NCBI RefSeq assembly: GCF_000003815.2 | Contig: NC_049980.1 | Span: forward strand, 32,360,044-32,424,043 | DNA from: Branchiostoma floridae | Taxonomy: Eukaryota; Chordata; Leptocardii; Amphioxiformes; Branchiostomatidae | Direction of reading: 5' to 3' | Length of the DNA stretch: 64,000 nt | Part shown: positions 49,901-58,617 of the stretch, piece by piece | Numbering within the stretch: the stretch's first letter is position 1 | How the letters are laid out: every line of letters begins with the position of its first letter | Translations under genes and position numbers: made by a program | The notes under the pieces: model-generated | The model's database searches: none | What the model saw: only the letters and a program-made list of their open reading frames with translations | What the model was told of the DNA's origin: nothing

Positions 49901-52037
49901 TGTAATTATATGGGGAGAGAGGGGGAGAGAGAGGGGGAGAGAGAGGGGGAAGAGAGAGAGGATGAATGAGGGGAGAGAAAGAGAGAAGGAGAGGAAGAGA
50001 ATGAGAGAGTAAATTTCCAACTTCGAACAGAAAAGAATCAACCCATCATGCGCCTTGATCAGCTAAAGTTATCCAGTATTCCGCAAAGGAGCGAAAAGAA
50101 GTCAAGTTACTGTACCCGCACGTGCCAATGTGTCATACTGTAAATAATTCTGAGTTGTAAACATGTTTTACTGTGACTTGTGCAGTGGAGTCAGACTGTA
50201 CAACAAAGGTCTTCATTCAATCCTTCACTCAGTTAATCATGGTAACAATCCTCATATGAAGCTATGCCTCCCTCCGGATGAATAAGATAAACATACAAAC
50301 AAACAAACAAACAAGAGCGTTACAAATTACGATTGACTGAGTGAAAGAATGAACAAAGAACGTCAGATCGCAAGACAGTGAAGTGGCACTACTACTAGTA
50401 GTATGCGTAATCTCCAAGCAGATGTGAGGACCCGCGGCTGTTCTTTTTTCTAAATTATGTTCTCTATTCTAGTATTGCAGTTTTGAAAAGTTTATTTTAT
50501 GCTCCTACTAAATGTTACAAAACAGGCGTGAAACATGGAAAACGTGCTGGCTCGTTGCATCTGCTTGGAGATTGAGTACACGACGTACGCTGTATAGCTA
50601 CACAAAAACACTTCCTTTCCTACCCACACAAACAGCGCCTACTGTAGAGTAGTAGACCACGGTACACCGGATGGTACACAGACTTGAGATATAGGTGAGT
50701 CATGTTCTCACGGTGAGAGCTAAACAACAACCTCTAAGCAGAGGTTCGGCTCAGGATTGTTCAAGGCGCAATTTTAGGCGTCTTTGCGTAGATTTCTTCT
50801 TTGGGGGGGGGGGTGTCTTCTTTCTATTGGTTGGCTAAAAAAGACGTTCAAAACAAGCCCTTTACCTAACCTCTGCTTGGAGAGTAGGGTGCACATGACT
50901 GTAGGATTGCGACCAGTGTCCACAACCCACAAACATTGCTCTTATCATTCATGGGGGGTAAAGAGACCTCTGTATTCATATCAAACGTTCTCCGGGCCTA
51001 GTGGCGACAAAAGGCGCGGAGCCCAAAATCAGAAATCGCGGGAGAGTGGATTGAAAGAAAAGTAGCACGCAAAAATGTAGAGTAGCATCACGCAATATTG
51101 CAGGTTTCCTCACCTATACATATGACTATGATACCAGCGGTCGGCTGGTGCTCCTTAAGTGCGATCTAGGCTTCTATTAAAATAAACCGCGTTTTCACCC
51201 ACAAAATTTTCTAGCGGGATTTCGGTCGATCTACGCCATTCGTACATGTAACTGGCTAATTTTATAGTGTTTGAAAATCAGAGGATGACCCGGCACGACG
51301 TAAAGATATGTAACAGTACACCCGGCGTTCTATCTGGTGGTGTGCCGGAAACCTTTGGAGTTACATATTAATCAAACCCCGGGCCACCACAGGAATTCGC
51401 TGAGAGATATGTTTGAAGCAGACCAAATCATACATCAACGGAGACGAGTTTACTTTAATACGTTACAAGAACGGCCAATGCAAACAGCTGACCCGCGGAA
51501 TGAATACAAACATAGTCCACTTCTCTCTCATCGTCTACATGTACCAGCGATGTTATACGTCTGTTTACAGCGTTTTTCTGCACAGGCACCGACCTGAGAA
51601 GGTTCATAACTGCACAGTGGGTCGCCGGTCGGACTATGTCTCTGTTTGATACACTACAGGGCAAGTCACATGGCAGGGCAAACTAGCTCAGTGTTGACTT
51701 ATCTCTAGTCTACCTTTGTCTTTCTTGATTACTGAAATACACTGAAGGAAATTACGTATATTTCTTGCATATGGGAACGACATACGAGCATGGACACCTT
51801 GATTCGGACGCAAGAGCCAAGACAGCCTTTCTGGCTCTGAAGGCGCTAACCCTAACCGAGGTATGGCTTCCAGTTGAGCAACTTTCTAAGCTTACACTAG
51901 CGGTGTAGCCACCTGCTTGGCCGCGTGTTATAGCTAGTGCCCCTATGCCGGACCTTCCCACCCACCTCTGTGTACTTGATCTCAGGGTTGCGCTGGGCCA
52001 TCTGAGCGAGCTGTGCGAACTGGGCCATGTCCTCCAT
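34870..52037 (-). CDS. aldh1a: Aldehyde dehydrogenase, ALDH1A/ALDH2 type (13 exons)
   Basis: All 13 coding exons were placed with GT-AG boundaries and matching phases, giving 503 residues, the usual length for class 1/2 ALDHs. The enzyme oxidises aldehydes with NAD. ALDH1A members make retinoic acid from retinaldehyde. There is no mitochondrial presequence: the N-terminus runs straight into the EIKYTE-IFINNEW junction, as in cytosolic ALDH1A. Active-site residues are present: Asn172 (IIPWNFP), Lys195 (LKPAEQTP), FTGSTE at 246-251, Glu271 (SLELGGKSP), Cys305 ([10 protein letters not shown]) and Glu402 (AKEEIFGPV). The C-terminus ends in KLPQKTS, like the vertebrate KIPQKNS. The residue before the catalytic Cys is Met rather than the common Cys. 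Some segments (KFK, AKEEIFGPVM) look more ALDH2-like, so orthology to a single vertebrate paralogue cannot be set without a tree. Introns 1 and 2 are over 5 kb and full of transposons. Confidence 0.95.
35196..35310 (-). CDS. aldh1a: ALDH exon 12
   Basis: 115 nt. It completes Trp455 and encodes [20 protein letters not shown] through YTEVKT. The [19 protein letters not shown] block is the conserved C-terminal ALDH signature. A (CAAA)n microsatellite begins just downstream in intron 12. Confidence 0.95.
35667..35824 (-). CDS. aldh1a: ALDH exon 11
   Basis: 158 nt, beginning with [11 protein letters not shown] and ending in SLQAGTV plus TG of Trp455. EIFGP, with its Glu at the end of exon 10, contacts the NAD ribose. 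Confidence 0.95.
36127..36233 (-). repeat. Duplicated exon-10 end plus donor in intron 10
   Basis: The last 27 nt of exon 10 (encoding DNMTIAKEE) and its donor GTACTT are repeated 74 bp downstream in the intron, with flanking 'gttgtggaRagRattttaa' also doubled. Use of the second donor (at 36159) would add intron sequence with an in-frame TAG. Confidence 0.92.
36234..36398 (-). CDS. aldh1a: ALDH exon 10
   Basis: 165 nt, 55 codons, from [10 protein letters not shown] to IAKEE. Both junctions are in phase 0. Its donor end is duplicated downstream (see 36127-36233). Confidence 0.96.
37130..37314 (-). CDS. aldh1a: ALDH exon 9 (catalytic cysteine)
   Basis: 185 nt. It contains [20 protein letters not shown], with the nucleophilic Cys305. 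It continues through [19 protein letters not shown] to NENGPQ. Confidence 0.97.
37658..37760 (-). CDS. aldh1a: ALDH exon 8 (catalytic glutamate)
   Basis: 103 nt. It encodes [26 protein letters not shown] and on to PDAD, plus the first base of Leu286. Glu271 is the general base of the [10 protein letters not shown] motif. Confidence 0.97.
38167..38280 (-). CDS. aldh1a: ALDH exon 7
   Basis: 114 nt, 38 codons from [19 protein letters not shown] to VAFTGSTE, part of the NAD-binding Rossmann region. A short tandem 'agaaactctta' repeat lies just 5' of its polypyrimidine tract. Confidence 0.96.
38473..38601 (-). CDS. aldh1a: ALDH exon 6
   Basis: 129 nt, starting exactly at [16 protein letters not shown] and including [15 protein letters not shown]. 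Asn172 forms the oxyanion hole and Lys195 binds the NAD ribose. Confidence 0.96.
39530..39591 (-). CDS. aldh1a: ALDH exon 5
   Basis: 62 nt. It completes Asp150 and encodes [20 protein letters not shown]. Confidence 0.95.
39781..40150 (-). repeat. 41-bp minisatellite made of exon-4 splice donors
   Basis: Nine units of 41-42 bp directly follow exon 4 in intron 4. Each contains GGCAAGACTATTCCTACAG, the last 19 nt of exon 4, followed by a donor-like GTAAGC in most units (one has GTAAGA, one is mutated to ATAAGT, and the most distal reads GTTAGG). Unit starts on the + strand are 39781, 39823, 39864, 39905, 39946, 39987, 40028, 40069 and 40110, leading to the real donor at 40151. Confidence 0.97.
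40153..40282 (-). CDS. aldh1a: ALDH exon 4
   Basis: 130 nt, [20 protein letters not shown] through [13 protein letters not shown] plus one base of Asp150. Its real donor is GTAAAT. Seven downstream minisatellite copies carry donors (GTAAGC or GTAAGA) that match the GTAAGT consensus at least as well. Confidence 0.96.
40331..40518. repeat. Long hairpin in ALDH intron 3 near the acceptor
   Basis: Near-perfect inverted arms of about 85 bp (CATTATTGAACTAGTTT at one end, AAACTAGTTCAATGATG at the other; inner phrase AAAATTTTCGACTGAACAGC and complement). It ends 48 nt from the exon-4 acceptor in the pre-mRNA. Probably a MITE. Confidence 0.9.
40927..41067 (-). CDS. aldh1a: ALDH exon 3
   Basis: 141 nt, 47 codons: [20 protein letters not shown] through [10 protein letters not shown]. 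Phase 0 at both ends. Confidence 0.96.
41300..41530 (-). mobile_element. tRNA-like SINE copy in ALDH intron 2
   Basis: On the minus strand it starts with a tRNA-like head ending in a B-box GGTTCGAACCCC. The body shares phrases with the copy at 44040-44296 ('tctttaaMgtg', 'ggctctcc', 'acacggRacct'). Orientation is the same as the ALDH gene. Confidence 0.5.
41635..41801. mobile_element. MITE, TAATCTCCAAGCAGATCC family, 9-bp TSD
   Basis: A perfect 9-bp duplication GTGGATTCT (41626-41634, 41802-41810) flanks termini TAATCTCCAAGCAGATCC and its complement. Inner arms with ATACCAAACTGGC and GCCGGCTAGCTTTTGAT are family-typical. A 9-bp duplication points to a Mutator-like origin. Confidence 0.85.
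41826..42006. mobile_element. Second MITE of the same family, adjacent
   Basis: Ends 'ttccaagcagatcctacggtagc' and 'agctgcttggagatta'. It lies only 25 bp from the previous copy. No clear duplication; diverged right end. Confidence 0.75.
42590..42950 (+). mobile_element. SINE-like repeat
   Basis: A tRNA-like head (about 42610-42690) with a B-box-like GGGTTTGAATCCC is followed by a body ('gtgctctttcagcac', 'aaaatgagtacctagcggtt') and a tail phrase 'tatcgaaaagagtagg' that recurs at 45795-45815. The tail phrase 'gtctccgagatgacgt' is directly duplicated near 42910-42950. Confidence 0.5.
44040..44296 (-). mobile_element. tRNA-like SINE copy
   Basis: On the minus strand 'tggtctggagcttagggtcattgactta' precedes GGTTCTGGGTTCGAATCTC. 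The body aligns with 41300-41530. Located in ALDH intron 2. Confidence 0.5.
44819..45285. mobile_element. TIR element, AAGGYCACAGCAAGTAAATT family (copy 2)
   Basis: The left end 'taaggccacagcaagtaaatt' with 'catggatgatatc' matches 24131 onward. The interior shares 'agtagcactagtgaggtacatgtagccatg'-type phrases. The right end is degenerate. Confidence 0.55.
45740..45905 (+). mobile_element. SINE tail fragment
   Basis: 'tatcgaaaagagcagg', 'gtgagtggattaaac' and 'ttctggtct' align with 42850-42915. No head is retained. Confidence 0.4.
46151..46545 (+). mobile_element. ACCTCCATGAA element, truncated, next to exon 2
   Basis: The left terminus 'acctccatgaagaatggaggtatagt' and interior match the complete element at 57239-58006. 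The fragment ends in a local duplication of 'gaagtggtgtatgtttgggccccct' and stops within about 10 bp of the exon-2 donor. Confidence 0.75.
46550..46654 (-). CDS. aldh1a: ALDH exon 2
   Basis: 105 nt, 35 codons: [20 protein letters not shown] through IQEGDK. Phase 0 at both ends, as in vertebrate ALDH1A genes. Confidence 0.97.
46985..47172. repeat. 47-bp tandem repeat, about four units
   Basis: The unit 'aatcttgtatgatttgcaaa' plus 'gtttgaaaactctataattctagacta' is repeated about four times with few substitutions. Located in ALDH intron 1. Confidence 0.93.
47434..47620. mobile_element. Chimeric MITE remnant
   Basis: The left end belongs to the CTACCAGGCTCCACAGG family and the right end to the CTCCAAGCAGATC family (TATCTTATGCTACCGT...TCTGCTTGGAGAG). 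Two elements appear fused by nesting and deletion. Confidence 0.5.
47655..47885. mobile_element. Foldback element, CCTGTCACATT termini
   Basis: 'cccctgtcacattatccacgatcgtcgg' is mirrored by 'gtcgtccgatcgattttcgcc' and 'aatgtgacaggcg'. Related debris lies at 56190-56450. Non-coding. Confidence 0.55.
48246..48566. mobile_element. Two adjacent foldback elements, AGTCTGGTAGAGAC family
   Basis: 48246-48363 and about 48384-48566 each carry AGTCTCTACC-type left ends and mirrored right ends ('agtctggtagagact', 'aggcctggtggaggctatg'), with inner 'actcctctggcc' arms. Confidence 0.55.
49330..49690. promoter_or_regulatory. Candidate intron-1 enhancer of ALDH
   Basis: A non-repetitive island in repeat-rich intron 1. 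It contains a dense homeodomain-type run TTAATGAGGATTAAATTAG and AATAATTGG (49568-49600), plus GC-rich blocks. Such TAAT clusters are common in conserved regulatory elements. This is inference from composition only. Confidence 0.3.
49905..50010. repeat. (GA)n-rich microsatellite
   Basis: Purine-rich GAGAGGGGGAGAGA tandem sequence in ALDH intron 1. Confidence 0.9.
50040..50222 (+). mobile_element. LINE 3' UTR fragment
   Basis: It retains 'ttccgcaaaggagcgaaaagaag' (compare the ITKKREE codons) and the 3' end 'gtacaacaaaggtcttcattcaatcctt'. It lies opposite to the ALDH orientation. Confidence 0.55.
50410..50570. mobile_element. Foldback element, TAATCTCCAAGCAGATG ends
   Basis: 'taatctccaagcagatgtgagg' and 'gcatctgcttggagatt' form the ends. 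The interior is diverged. Confidence 0.6.
50728..50885. mobile_element. Foldback element, CTCTAAGCAGAGGTT family
   Basis: 'acctctaagcagaggttcgg' and 'cctaacctctgcttggagagta' with partially mirrored interior and a G9 run. Intron 1. Confidence 0.65.
50890..51960. other. ALDH intron 1, no element recognised
   Basis: No coding, RNA or inverted-repeat feature is evident. It may hold regulatory DNA, since it lies just downstream of exon 1. Open frames of 78-93 codons lack any support. Confidence 0.35.
51966..52037 (-). CDS. aldh1a: ALDH exon 1 (start codon)
   Basis: 72 nt, 24 codons: ATG at 52037 in a strong Kozak context (A at -3, G at +4), encoding [15 protein letters not shown] and ending in EIKYTE, then donor GTGGGT. 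The position of the junction before IFINNEW equals that of vertebrate ALDH1A genes. The Gln/Ala/Met-rich N-terminus is not a mitochondrial presequence. Confidence 0.9.
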
Positions 52038-52124
52038 GATCTTCGCTGGTCTGGTACTGGTAGTACGCACGGTGACTTTTGCCGGTGTAGTAGCGCAGAT
52101 GCCGGGCCGAGGGGGGTGTGCCCG

Positions 52125-52132
52125 TTATAAAG
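52125..52132 (-). promoter_or_regulatory. TATA-like box of ALDH
   Basis: CTTTATAA on the minus strand, about 90 nt before the start codon, implying transcription start near 52100 and a roughly 60-nt 5' UTR. Confidence 0.55.
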
Positions 52133-52170
52133 TCCGAACCCACAAACAACCCCAACAAAGGACGCCTCTC

Positions 52171-52207
52171 ATTGGTCAGCACTACTTCCTCGCTCCTCTC
52201 TGATTGG
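52171..52207 (-). promoter_or_regulatory. Two CCAAT boxes upstream of the TATA-like box
   Basis: GACCAATGAG (complement of ATTGG at 52171-52175) and AGCCAATCAG (ATTGG at 52203-52207) lie about 40 and 75 bp upstream of the TATA-like sequence. This is a typical spacing for NF-Y sites. Confidence 0.55.
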
Positions 52208-52562
52208 CTACTTGTCCAGACGCGCAGCCTGGTCCTCCCGACTCCGAGACTGAGAGTTTGGGCGACACCTTGAAAGTCTACATTTCTCACATAAGACCAA
52301 TTCCTCGCTAGGCGACACGTGGGCTAAGGTTCCAACACAAACATTGCCGCGGCTGTTCTCGTCAGCCGGGAAACCTTTTCCTTGGTTGTGTCAGTCACAC
52401 GTGTTGGCTGTGTCACTTCCACGTGACAAATTAGACCTGACAGGTCCTTTTGCTTGCATGAGGAGCGCGCCGTCACAGGATGATGCGAGATATGAATTTG
52501 TACACTCAACATCCCACCATCTGTTTCTGTATCTATACATTATTGATGGTCGGCACGTGTTT

Positions 52563-52731
52563 GGTAGTCTCAACTCTTTGCGGACTGAAAAAAATGTAGA
52601 ATTTGGCCAAACAAGGGAGAATATTCTATCACGAGGCTTGGTTGGTTGCAAAAAGTGACTCCAAGGCCAGCTAACTCCTCTGGCCAATTTTTGCCATATT
52701 TCCAGCAACTCACAGAGTCTGGTAGAGACTT
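52563..52731. mobile_element. Foldback element, AGTCTGGTAGAGAC family
   Basis: 'tagtctcaactctttgcgga' at the left is mirrored by 'cacagagtctggtagagactt' at the right. The inner arms carry AATTTGGCC and GGCCAATTTT. Confidence 0.6.
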
Positions 52732-52734
52732 TTG

Positions 52735-53098
52735 TAAACTCGGAAAGCCCAGCTCTGCTCTATTTAATTTATATAAATGGAGCAGGGTGTTCGGCCACCG
52801 GACGCTGTATTCTTATGTACATATATACAAAGGCAATTTTTCAGTATATAGAGTTAGAGCAGTACTAGGTTGGCAGGTATTCAGTGGCATGAACAGATTC
52901 CCTACTTCGCTCCCACGTCCAATTTTTGGAGGACGACATGACGGTTAGAGGTATAGTATAGACATTAATTAACACATTGTTGCCGTACACATTTCAACTC
53001 CAGAAGGATAAGAGACCTGACCGAAAGTTTGCTCGTGATTAACGCACGTTTTGAATGTTTTTATTGGGTCAGATAAGTGTATTTTGTGTCAGTACAAC
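52735..53098. other. Intergenic, nothing recognised
   Basis: AT-rich, no inverted repeats or coding evidence. Confidence 0.35.
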
Positions 53099-53275
53099 GT
53101 AATCTCCAATCCGATTCTACGGTAGCATGAGATAGTATCAAAAGCTGTCAGAGGAGTGAAGCCGGCATAGGAGTGTGTTTAGCTACCTCCATGGCAAATG
53201 TACACCTCTTGGCTGACTACACTCCTTGGTCAGTTTAGTGCTATCTTATGCCATCGAAGGATCTGCTTGGAGATT
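53099..53275. mobile_element. MITE, TAATCTCCAA family
   Basis: 'taatctccaatccgattctacggtagcat' and 'atgccatcgaaggatctgcttggagat' with family-typical inner arms (ATAGTATCAAAAGCTG). No clean duplication. Confidence 0.75.
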
Positions 53276-53865
53276 TTAGAAATACAACCTGCAGTCATTT
53301 TTACTCAAATGATTTTCTGTGTCCGTCGATACGCCCAGGGGGTCGGGACTATTTGAATAGTTAATGACGTAATGAATGTTTGATTGACACGTCCTCGTCA
53401 AAACCTGCCACACGTGGACTGTACAAACAGACATTAACACTTGAAAAGCCACGAATCCGTTAACTTCATTAGTAAACACGTGCCAATGAGAGAACGCGCT
53501 CCGCTCGTTTTGGTTTAGTTACTGATTGATTATGTCACGGTTATAGTAGACATATACAAGTGACAATGAACAGTTATGAACAATATTCTACTCTAATACT
53601 AATGTTATCTCTAAACAGGTTGGGTTTTTGGAAGTAGAGGGACACGAAAAACCCCACCTTTTGTAAAATTTGCAATTGTGGGTTCTGTGATTTCAAGAGA
53701 AAAGTGGCTTTCTGTTCGTCTGTCAATGTGGGGAAGTTGGGATATGTCTTTGTGGCTTCTCTAAACAGAGTGATTCTTTCGGTTTGGTAGTTAAGTACAG
53801 TCAGTACAGTAGATTAGTTAATTGGCCAGCAGGTAACTCTATGTTGCTTTATTGGCTTTGTAGCT

Positions 53866-54092
53866 TTTACCAGGATCCACTGTTTGTTGGGAAAATAGAA
53901 AATGGCCAAAGAGACTCATAACACACTAGACTAGTTTTAGCTGACGAATTAGTATAATTTGCCAAATTCTATCTGTATCTATACAGCCGGTAAAACAGGC
54001 CTTTGACGAAACACGCCAAAATGTGAAGTTGCGTAACACACTTGCTTCTACTATTTCTCCAGCGGCCTGTGGAGCCTGGTAGTTGCTATTGA
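53866..54092. mobile_element. Foldback element, CAGGCTCCACAGG family
   Basis: Ends 'ttttaccaggatccactg' and 'cggcctgtggagcctggtag' are inverted. The inner phrase 'aaatggccaaag' and 'tttgccaaatt' also mirror. Confidence 0.55.
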
Positions 54093-54779
54093 CTTGATGG
54101 GTATATTATAAGGGTCCGGCACATTCTCGACGTTATTAACACGTATGTTTACAACATTCAGTACTCTAGTTTTCTTTTGGTACATGTATAACGTTGTTTT
54201 CAACTGTTTGCCTTCTCCTAACGTTTAAAAATGCAATGCTCGAAAAGAGTACTACTAATTGTTTAGAAAATAGGCGAAAAAACATCAAAATTGATCAGAA
54301 TCCTTACATCTACTTGGAGAGTAGATTTGCTTTACCTAACGACAAGGTAGTGATCTCAGCAAAGATATAAAAACAATGCGCGTGGCTTACGTAAGGGAGG
54401 GACGGACACGTTACAGAACACTGCAGGGTTGCCACTGAGAATCAAACACATCACAATTAGCTTAGCAATGTATATTGAGCTGCTGTTCCTGTTGTCCTTA
54501 TCAGCGCATTGGTAAAGGTTTTCCTTTGAAAGCCCCTAGTACACAAACAGACTACATGACATGCATCGCCGCAAAAATATGCTCGACTGTACGCCTCTCA
54601 GCCATCTTTTCATCAATCTTTTTACCTTTCATGAATCAACTTTGATGCCCATGCTTTTATGCGGTCGCCAAACATACCGTTTAAGTCATTCGTTTGGGCC
54701 ATTATTTAACCGAAGCCCTAAAATGTCTTCTCTGTGTATCCGTTTCTCTTGTTGATCCATCCTCCTGAGCGGGTTCCGG

Positions 54780-54807
54780 GGATTAGGGGCGGATTAGCCC
54801 GGATTAG
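54780..54807. promoter_or_regulatory. Three helically phased GGATTAG sites
   Basis: GGATTAG at 54780, 54791 and 54801, spaced 11 and 10 bp, 2.7 kb upstream of the ALDH start. GGATTA is the core recognised by K50 homeodomains (Otx, Pitx, Gsc). The regulatory role is inferred. Confidence 0.35.
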
Positions 54808-54870
54808 CGGCAGGTATCGCTGAACGATACGTCACAGACCGCTCGGAGATAACTCCGGTAGCGCTGGCAG

Positions 54871-55351
54871 TATGGGTGGGTACACAAAACCGGCTTATCT
54901 TATAAAATTGCTAAACTTTACTTCCAACACCGAATTAACTATAGGGACAACTCTAAATTTATCGGCTTATCTTGTTGGACCGGTTCGGAAAAACCGCCCT
55001 GAAAAAATTCAGGATGTTGGATTAGAAAATGAACAGATTATACCGGTACTGCGGCGACGGGCGTTCACGTTTTTGTCCAAGAAAATGGCAAGAGCGACGT
55101 AGAGGAGAGTTGATACTAGTAGTCACTTTTGTCAAGTTTCGACAGTCAAACTTGGTCAGCGACAGTTAGAGTTGTTTACGTCAAGGTAGGATACTCTACC
55201 AAACAGATCCCTTTGTAGCGAAATGTAATGGACCATTGTTTTGAGTAAAAAGTCAGTAATTGCCCATTCACAAACAATTAGGCCCAGGTTTATGTCCGGA
55301 CCTGGACCTGATCCTCTGGACCTGGACCGTTCCTGAATTTTCTGTACCGGT
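54871..55351. mobile_element. hAT-like MITE, TAGGGTGGGTACC family (copy 3)
   Basis: Inverted relative to copies 1 and 2: the right part 'ctgtaccggtacccaccct' is the conserved terminus. Flanking octamers GCTGGCAG and GTTGGCAG differ at one base, so this insertion is older. Confidence 0.8.
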
Positions 55352-55734
55352 ACCCACCCTAGTTGGCAGTGTTTTTTCTCTGCCGACTTGTCGTTCTGGC
55401 GTCGTCTGACATGTAGCAGGGTTTGCTCGGACCCCAAATTTGTCTTGTGTGTCAAATATAACCAGTTCCAAATGTTCCGATGTCAGAACGGCCGGGACAG
55501 GCGGCAAGTTTCCCTGGTTCGTGTCCGACCAGCGGTTGTGATCGCGAAGAGGGTCTACATGGGGGGATCCTGGCACCGCTTAGCGGGACATTCGGAAGCT
55601 TTCCGGCGCATTTTGCAGGACTCAGTCATCTACGTGTAGCAGTGGAACTTTTGCGTCAACACTGCTGATGTGTGAGCTGTATACAGAGCCGTCGACAATA
55701 ACATCGCCTTGAACCCAGAGTGTTCAGGAGTATG

Positions 55735-55892
55735 GTCTACAAGGGATTCATTAAATTTATCCAGCAATAGTCTCATTTTGTATCTGTGAACTGTATCTTT
55801 TCAACATGTCTTGTTGTGACCTGCACTTCGCCCGGTGTGGCAAAAATGTGCATTAAACGTCTTCATTCATTCATTCATTCATTCATTCATTA
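55735..55892 (+). mobile_element. LINE 3' UTR with (ATTC)7 tail
   Basis: 'ttgttgtgacctgcacttcgcccgg' and 'cattaaacgtcttcattcattcatt' match the 3' ends of the CR1/L2-type copies. Longest CATT-type tail in the window. Confidence 0.75.
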
Positions 55893-56930
55893 AAAATGAT
55901 ATTGCCTTCGCGGCCTACTCGTCACGACAAATGTATCCATAACGGCTAACGATGAATTGAAAGTCTAAATGACGGTTAATTCTGTCTCTACTCGCCCGAC
56001 AATTCAAATTCAGATCTGCGACCTCAAAGATCACCGGCGACTAGTCGCTGATGTTAAGAAGTTCAAGTTTCGGTGCACACCGAGCATCGACCGACTCCTA
56101 AAAATCCCGGACGACCGCTAAAACTCGTGCGCTGCCATGATCGAGAAAACAATGGACGTATTCACTTCCGGAAATGTCATTTTAATTGAGCTCGCAGACT
56201 CGTCGTCGGATCGATTTTCGCGTAATGTGAATTTACGCAGGGTATTACGGCGGGGTCCCATTCGTCGCACGATTTCGAGGCCGGTCGCACGGTTCCCAGG
56301 CATGCTGTGACAGGACCAAACGCTGACAAGTCGGGTCTAAGAAAGACAGTATTTGACTTTGATGAAATTTGTGCGGCACATGCACAACTTCCCAGGAATT
56401 GTCTCAGTCTACGATCGTGCGACGATCGCACGACAGATGTGACCAAGCCTTAACTGACAGACCTACTCTCGGTGTCCGCCTACGCATGCGCACCTTTTCG
56501 CGATGACTGTCCGTTACAGAGGAGCAAATGTAGCCCGGGTACCATCCCCCGTTGTAAGGTCATGTTGATTTCATTACATGGATGATATCCTCTGGGAATC
56601 CAAAAATTGATACGCCCGAATAAATAAAAATTGGCAAAAAAAGTTGCCCTAAGTGGTCCGGAAGGTTTAGCAAATGAATAAACACACTGAGTACACACAG
56701 AGAGTCTGCTATGGGGGCTAGCTTACTGCTCTGGTAGATTCTTTAACCTGTTTGACCAACTTTTACTAAAAGCGAGGTAGAGACTATATAGATGGTTTCC
56801 ATCTAGTGGCTGAAAACGTCCCTGAGTTTGACGAATGCTAAAGGGCCCATCCACACACCTGACGTGCTGACTATTAAAGTTATGAATTAGTTCGCACTCG
56901 TTAGAAATAAAGCTATACAAAAAGCTACCT
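55893..56930. other. Intergenic with old repeat debris
   Basis: 56190-56450 resembles the CCTGTCACATT-type foldback element. 56555-56650 resembles the 'atggatgatatcctc' family. No gene found. Confidence 0.35.
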
Positions 56931-56934
56931 GTTC

Positions 56935-57220
56935 ATGAGAGTATTTGTAAGCAGTGCACAGCAAATGCGGTGGAAAACGAAACACATTTCATTTGTGAAT
57001 ATCCCCGATTCGATGCCGAAAGAAACAGACTTTTCGAAAGAGTGTCCGAAATCACACCATGTTTTTTCATTGCTATAAAAAGCACAAAAAGATACTCTTC
57101 CTACTGAGATCATCAAGTCAACCTATCATACTAGAAAATATGTCACGTTTCATGTTCAACTGCTTTCAAATAAGAAGTCAGCCCCCGCAATAGTTTTAAG
57201 GACCCTATTCTGTATACCGT
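56935..57220 (+). mobile_element. LINE ORF2 C-terminal fragment
   Basis: The frame from about 56950 reads CKQCTANAVENETHFICEYP and FDAERNRLFERVSE, the zinc-cluster region of a CR1-like ORF2. The fragment is short and ends without a clear tail. Confidence 0.7.
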
Positions 57221-57238
57221 ATTTATTTTTTATTATTA

Positions 57239-58006
57239 CCTCCATGAAAAAATGGAGGTATAGTTTTTGGTGTGTCTGTGTGTCTGTGTATCTGTGCGTC
57301 TGTCTGTGTGTGTGTCCGCATATTTGTGGACATCATAACTTGAGAACCTCTCAATGGACTACGATGATATTTGGTATGTGGGTAGGGGTTGGGAAGACGA
57401 AGGTCAAGGTCGATTTTGGGCCCCCTAGTGTGTGACCTTGGTACTGCAGCAGAACTTCAATTTTTTGTATCTTTTTATCTGGACATGCTATGGTCTTGAT
57501 TTCTTGGTGGCAGATAGCTTTTGATGTAAGGAAGAAGTGGTGTATGTTTGGGCCCCCTAGCAGCTTGCTCTGGAACTGCAGGAGCATTTTTGTCAAAATC
57601 TTCCAAGAAGCATAACGGAACATAGGAATGATGAATTTCCATGATATTTGGTATGCAGGTACATGTAGCAGAGATGTACATAATGAAATCAAAATTATGC
57701 AAATTTGGACTTCATTTGCATACTTAATGAGGAAAATGTATATTTACAGTGTTTTCCAGTATATCACTCAAATACATGTTACATATGTAGTTTGTGGCAG
57801 GCGGAAGTTAAGCAGATACTAATTATGCAAATAAGTCCCTAATTTGCATAATTGATTTGAAAGTGTCCTGATTTTTCTTATTTCGTGTAGTAAATGATTG
57901 GTCTGTCAACACTGTGACCTGTGTACGTTAGTTAAAGGTGTACATAAGCAAGCATAAATTATGCTAATGTGAAAGTCATTTGCATAATCAGAATATTTCA
58001 TGGAGG
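57239..58006 (+). mobile_element. ACCTCCATGAAA element, complete
   Basis: Termini CCTCCATGAAA and TTTCATGGAGG are inverted and flanked by TA (57237-57238, 58007-58008), suggesting a Tc1/mariner-type insertion. An inner GT-rich stretch and 'gggccccctagtgtgtgacc' are shared with the copy at 46151-46545. Confidence 0.75.
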
Positions 58007-58084
58007 TATGAGGTCTCCGAAGTTTTTGCATGTTTGAATTTAGGATATCCACTTGTAACTAGCTCACATGTAATCACTTCATGT

Positions 58085-58162
58085 TAGTTATTTAGATATT
58101 TAGTATTTGATTTTATTCATTTATAGTTAGCCCCATGGCCATGAATTTGCAATAAAACATAT
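58085..58162 (+). mobile_element. L2-like LINE 3' tail fragment
   Basis: 'gttagccccatggccatgaatttgcaataaaac' resembles the tails at 2815-2845 and 62060-62095. Confidence 0.45.
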
Positions 58163-58617
58163 ATCAAAATATTTCTGATGAGTAAGTGTGAAGAGGGTGC
58201 AAGTGACAGGGCGATCTTATCACGTCAAAGCTGTCCATGTTTTTCCTTCGATTCCTGTGGCTGAAAACTCTCCGTACATCTTTTCGGCGCATCAAAGACA
58301 TTCCCGCGCCCTGAAACAAGCCAAACACGCCGGTGTGCCGGGCTCGGCAGGTGGTCAGGGATTCATTACAGTAATGGTGATCTACATCTCGGCTTTGTTG
58401 GCTCACTGTTACAAAATCTGCCTTCCGCGCCGACCCGACGTTTGCTCCCCAAACAGCGCGCGGCTGATCGCGTCTAAAGAGAGCAAATTCCCGATTGTTT
58501 CTGGGGGTAAGAACGACCGATAAACAACTGGGGCATATTTGCCCACGTTGGAGATACGGAGACCTGTCAGGACCCCATCCATCAGGGGCGAGTACAAGCT
58601 TTCGAGACATATTTTCC

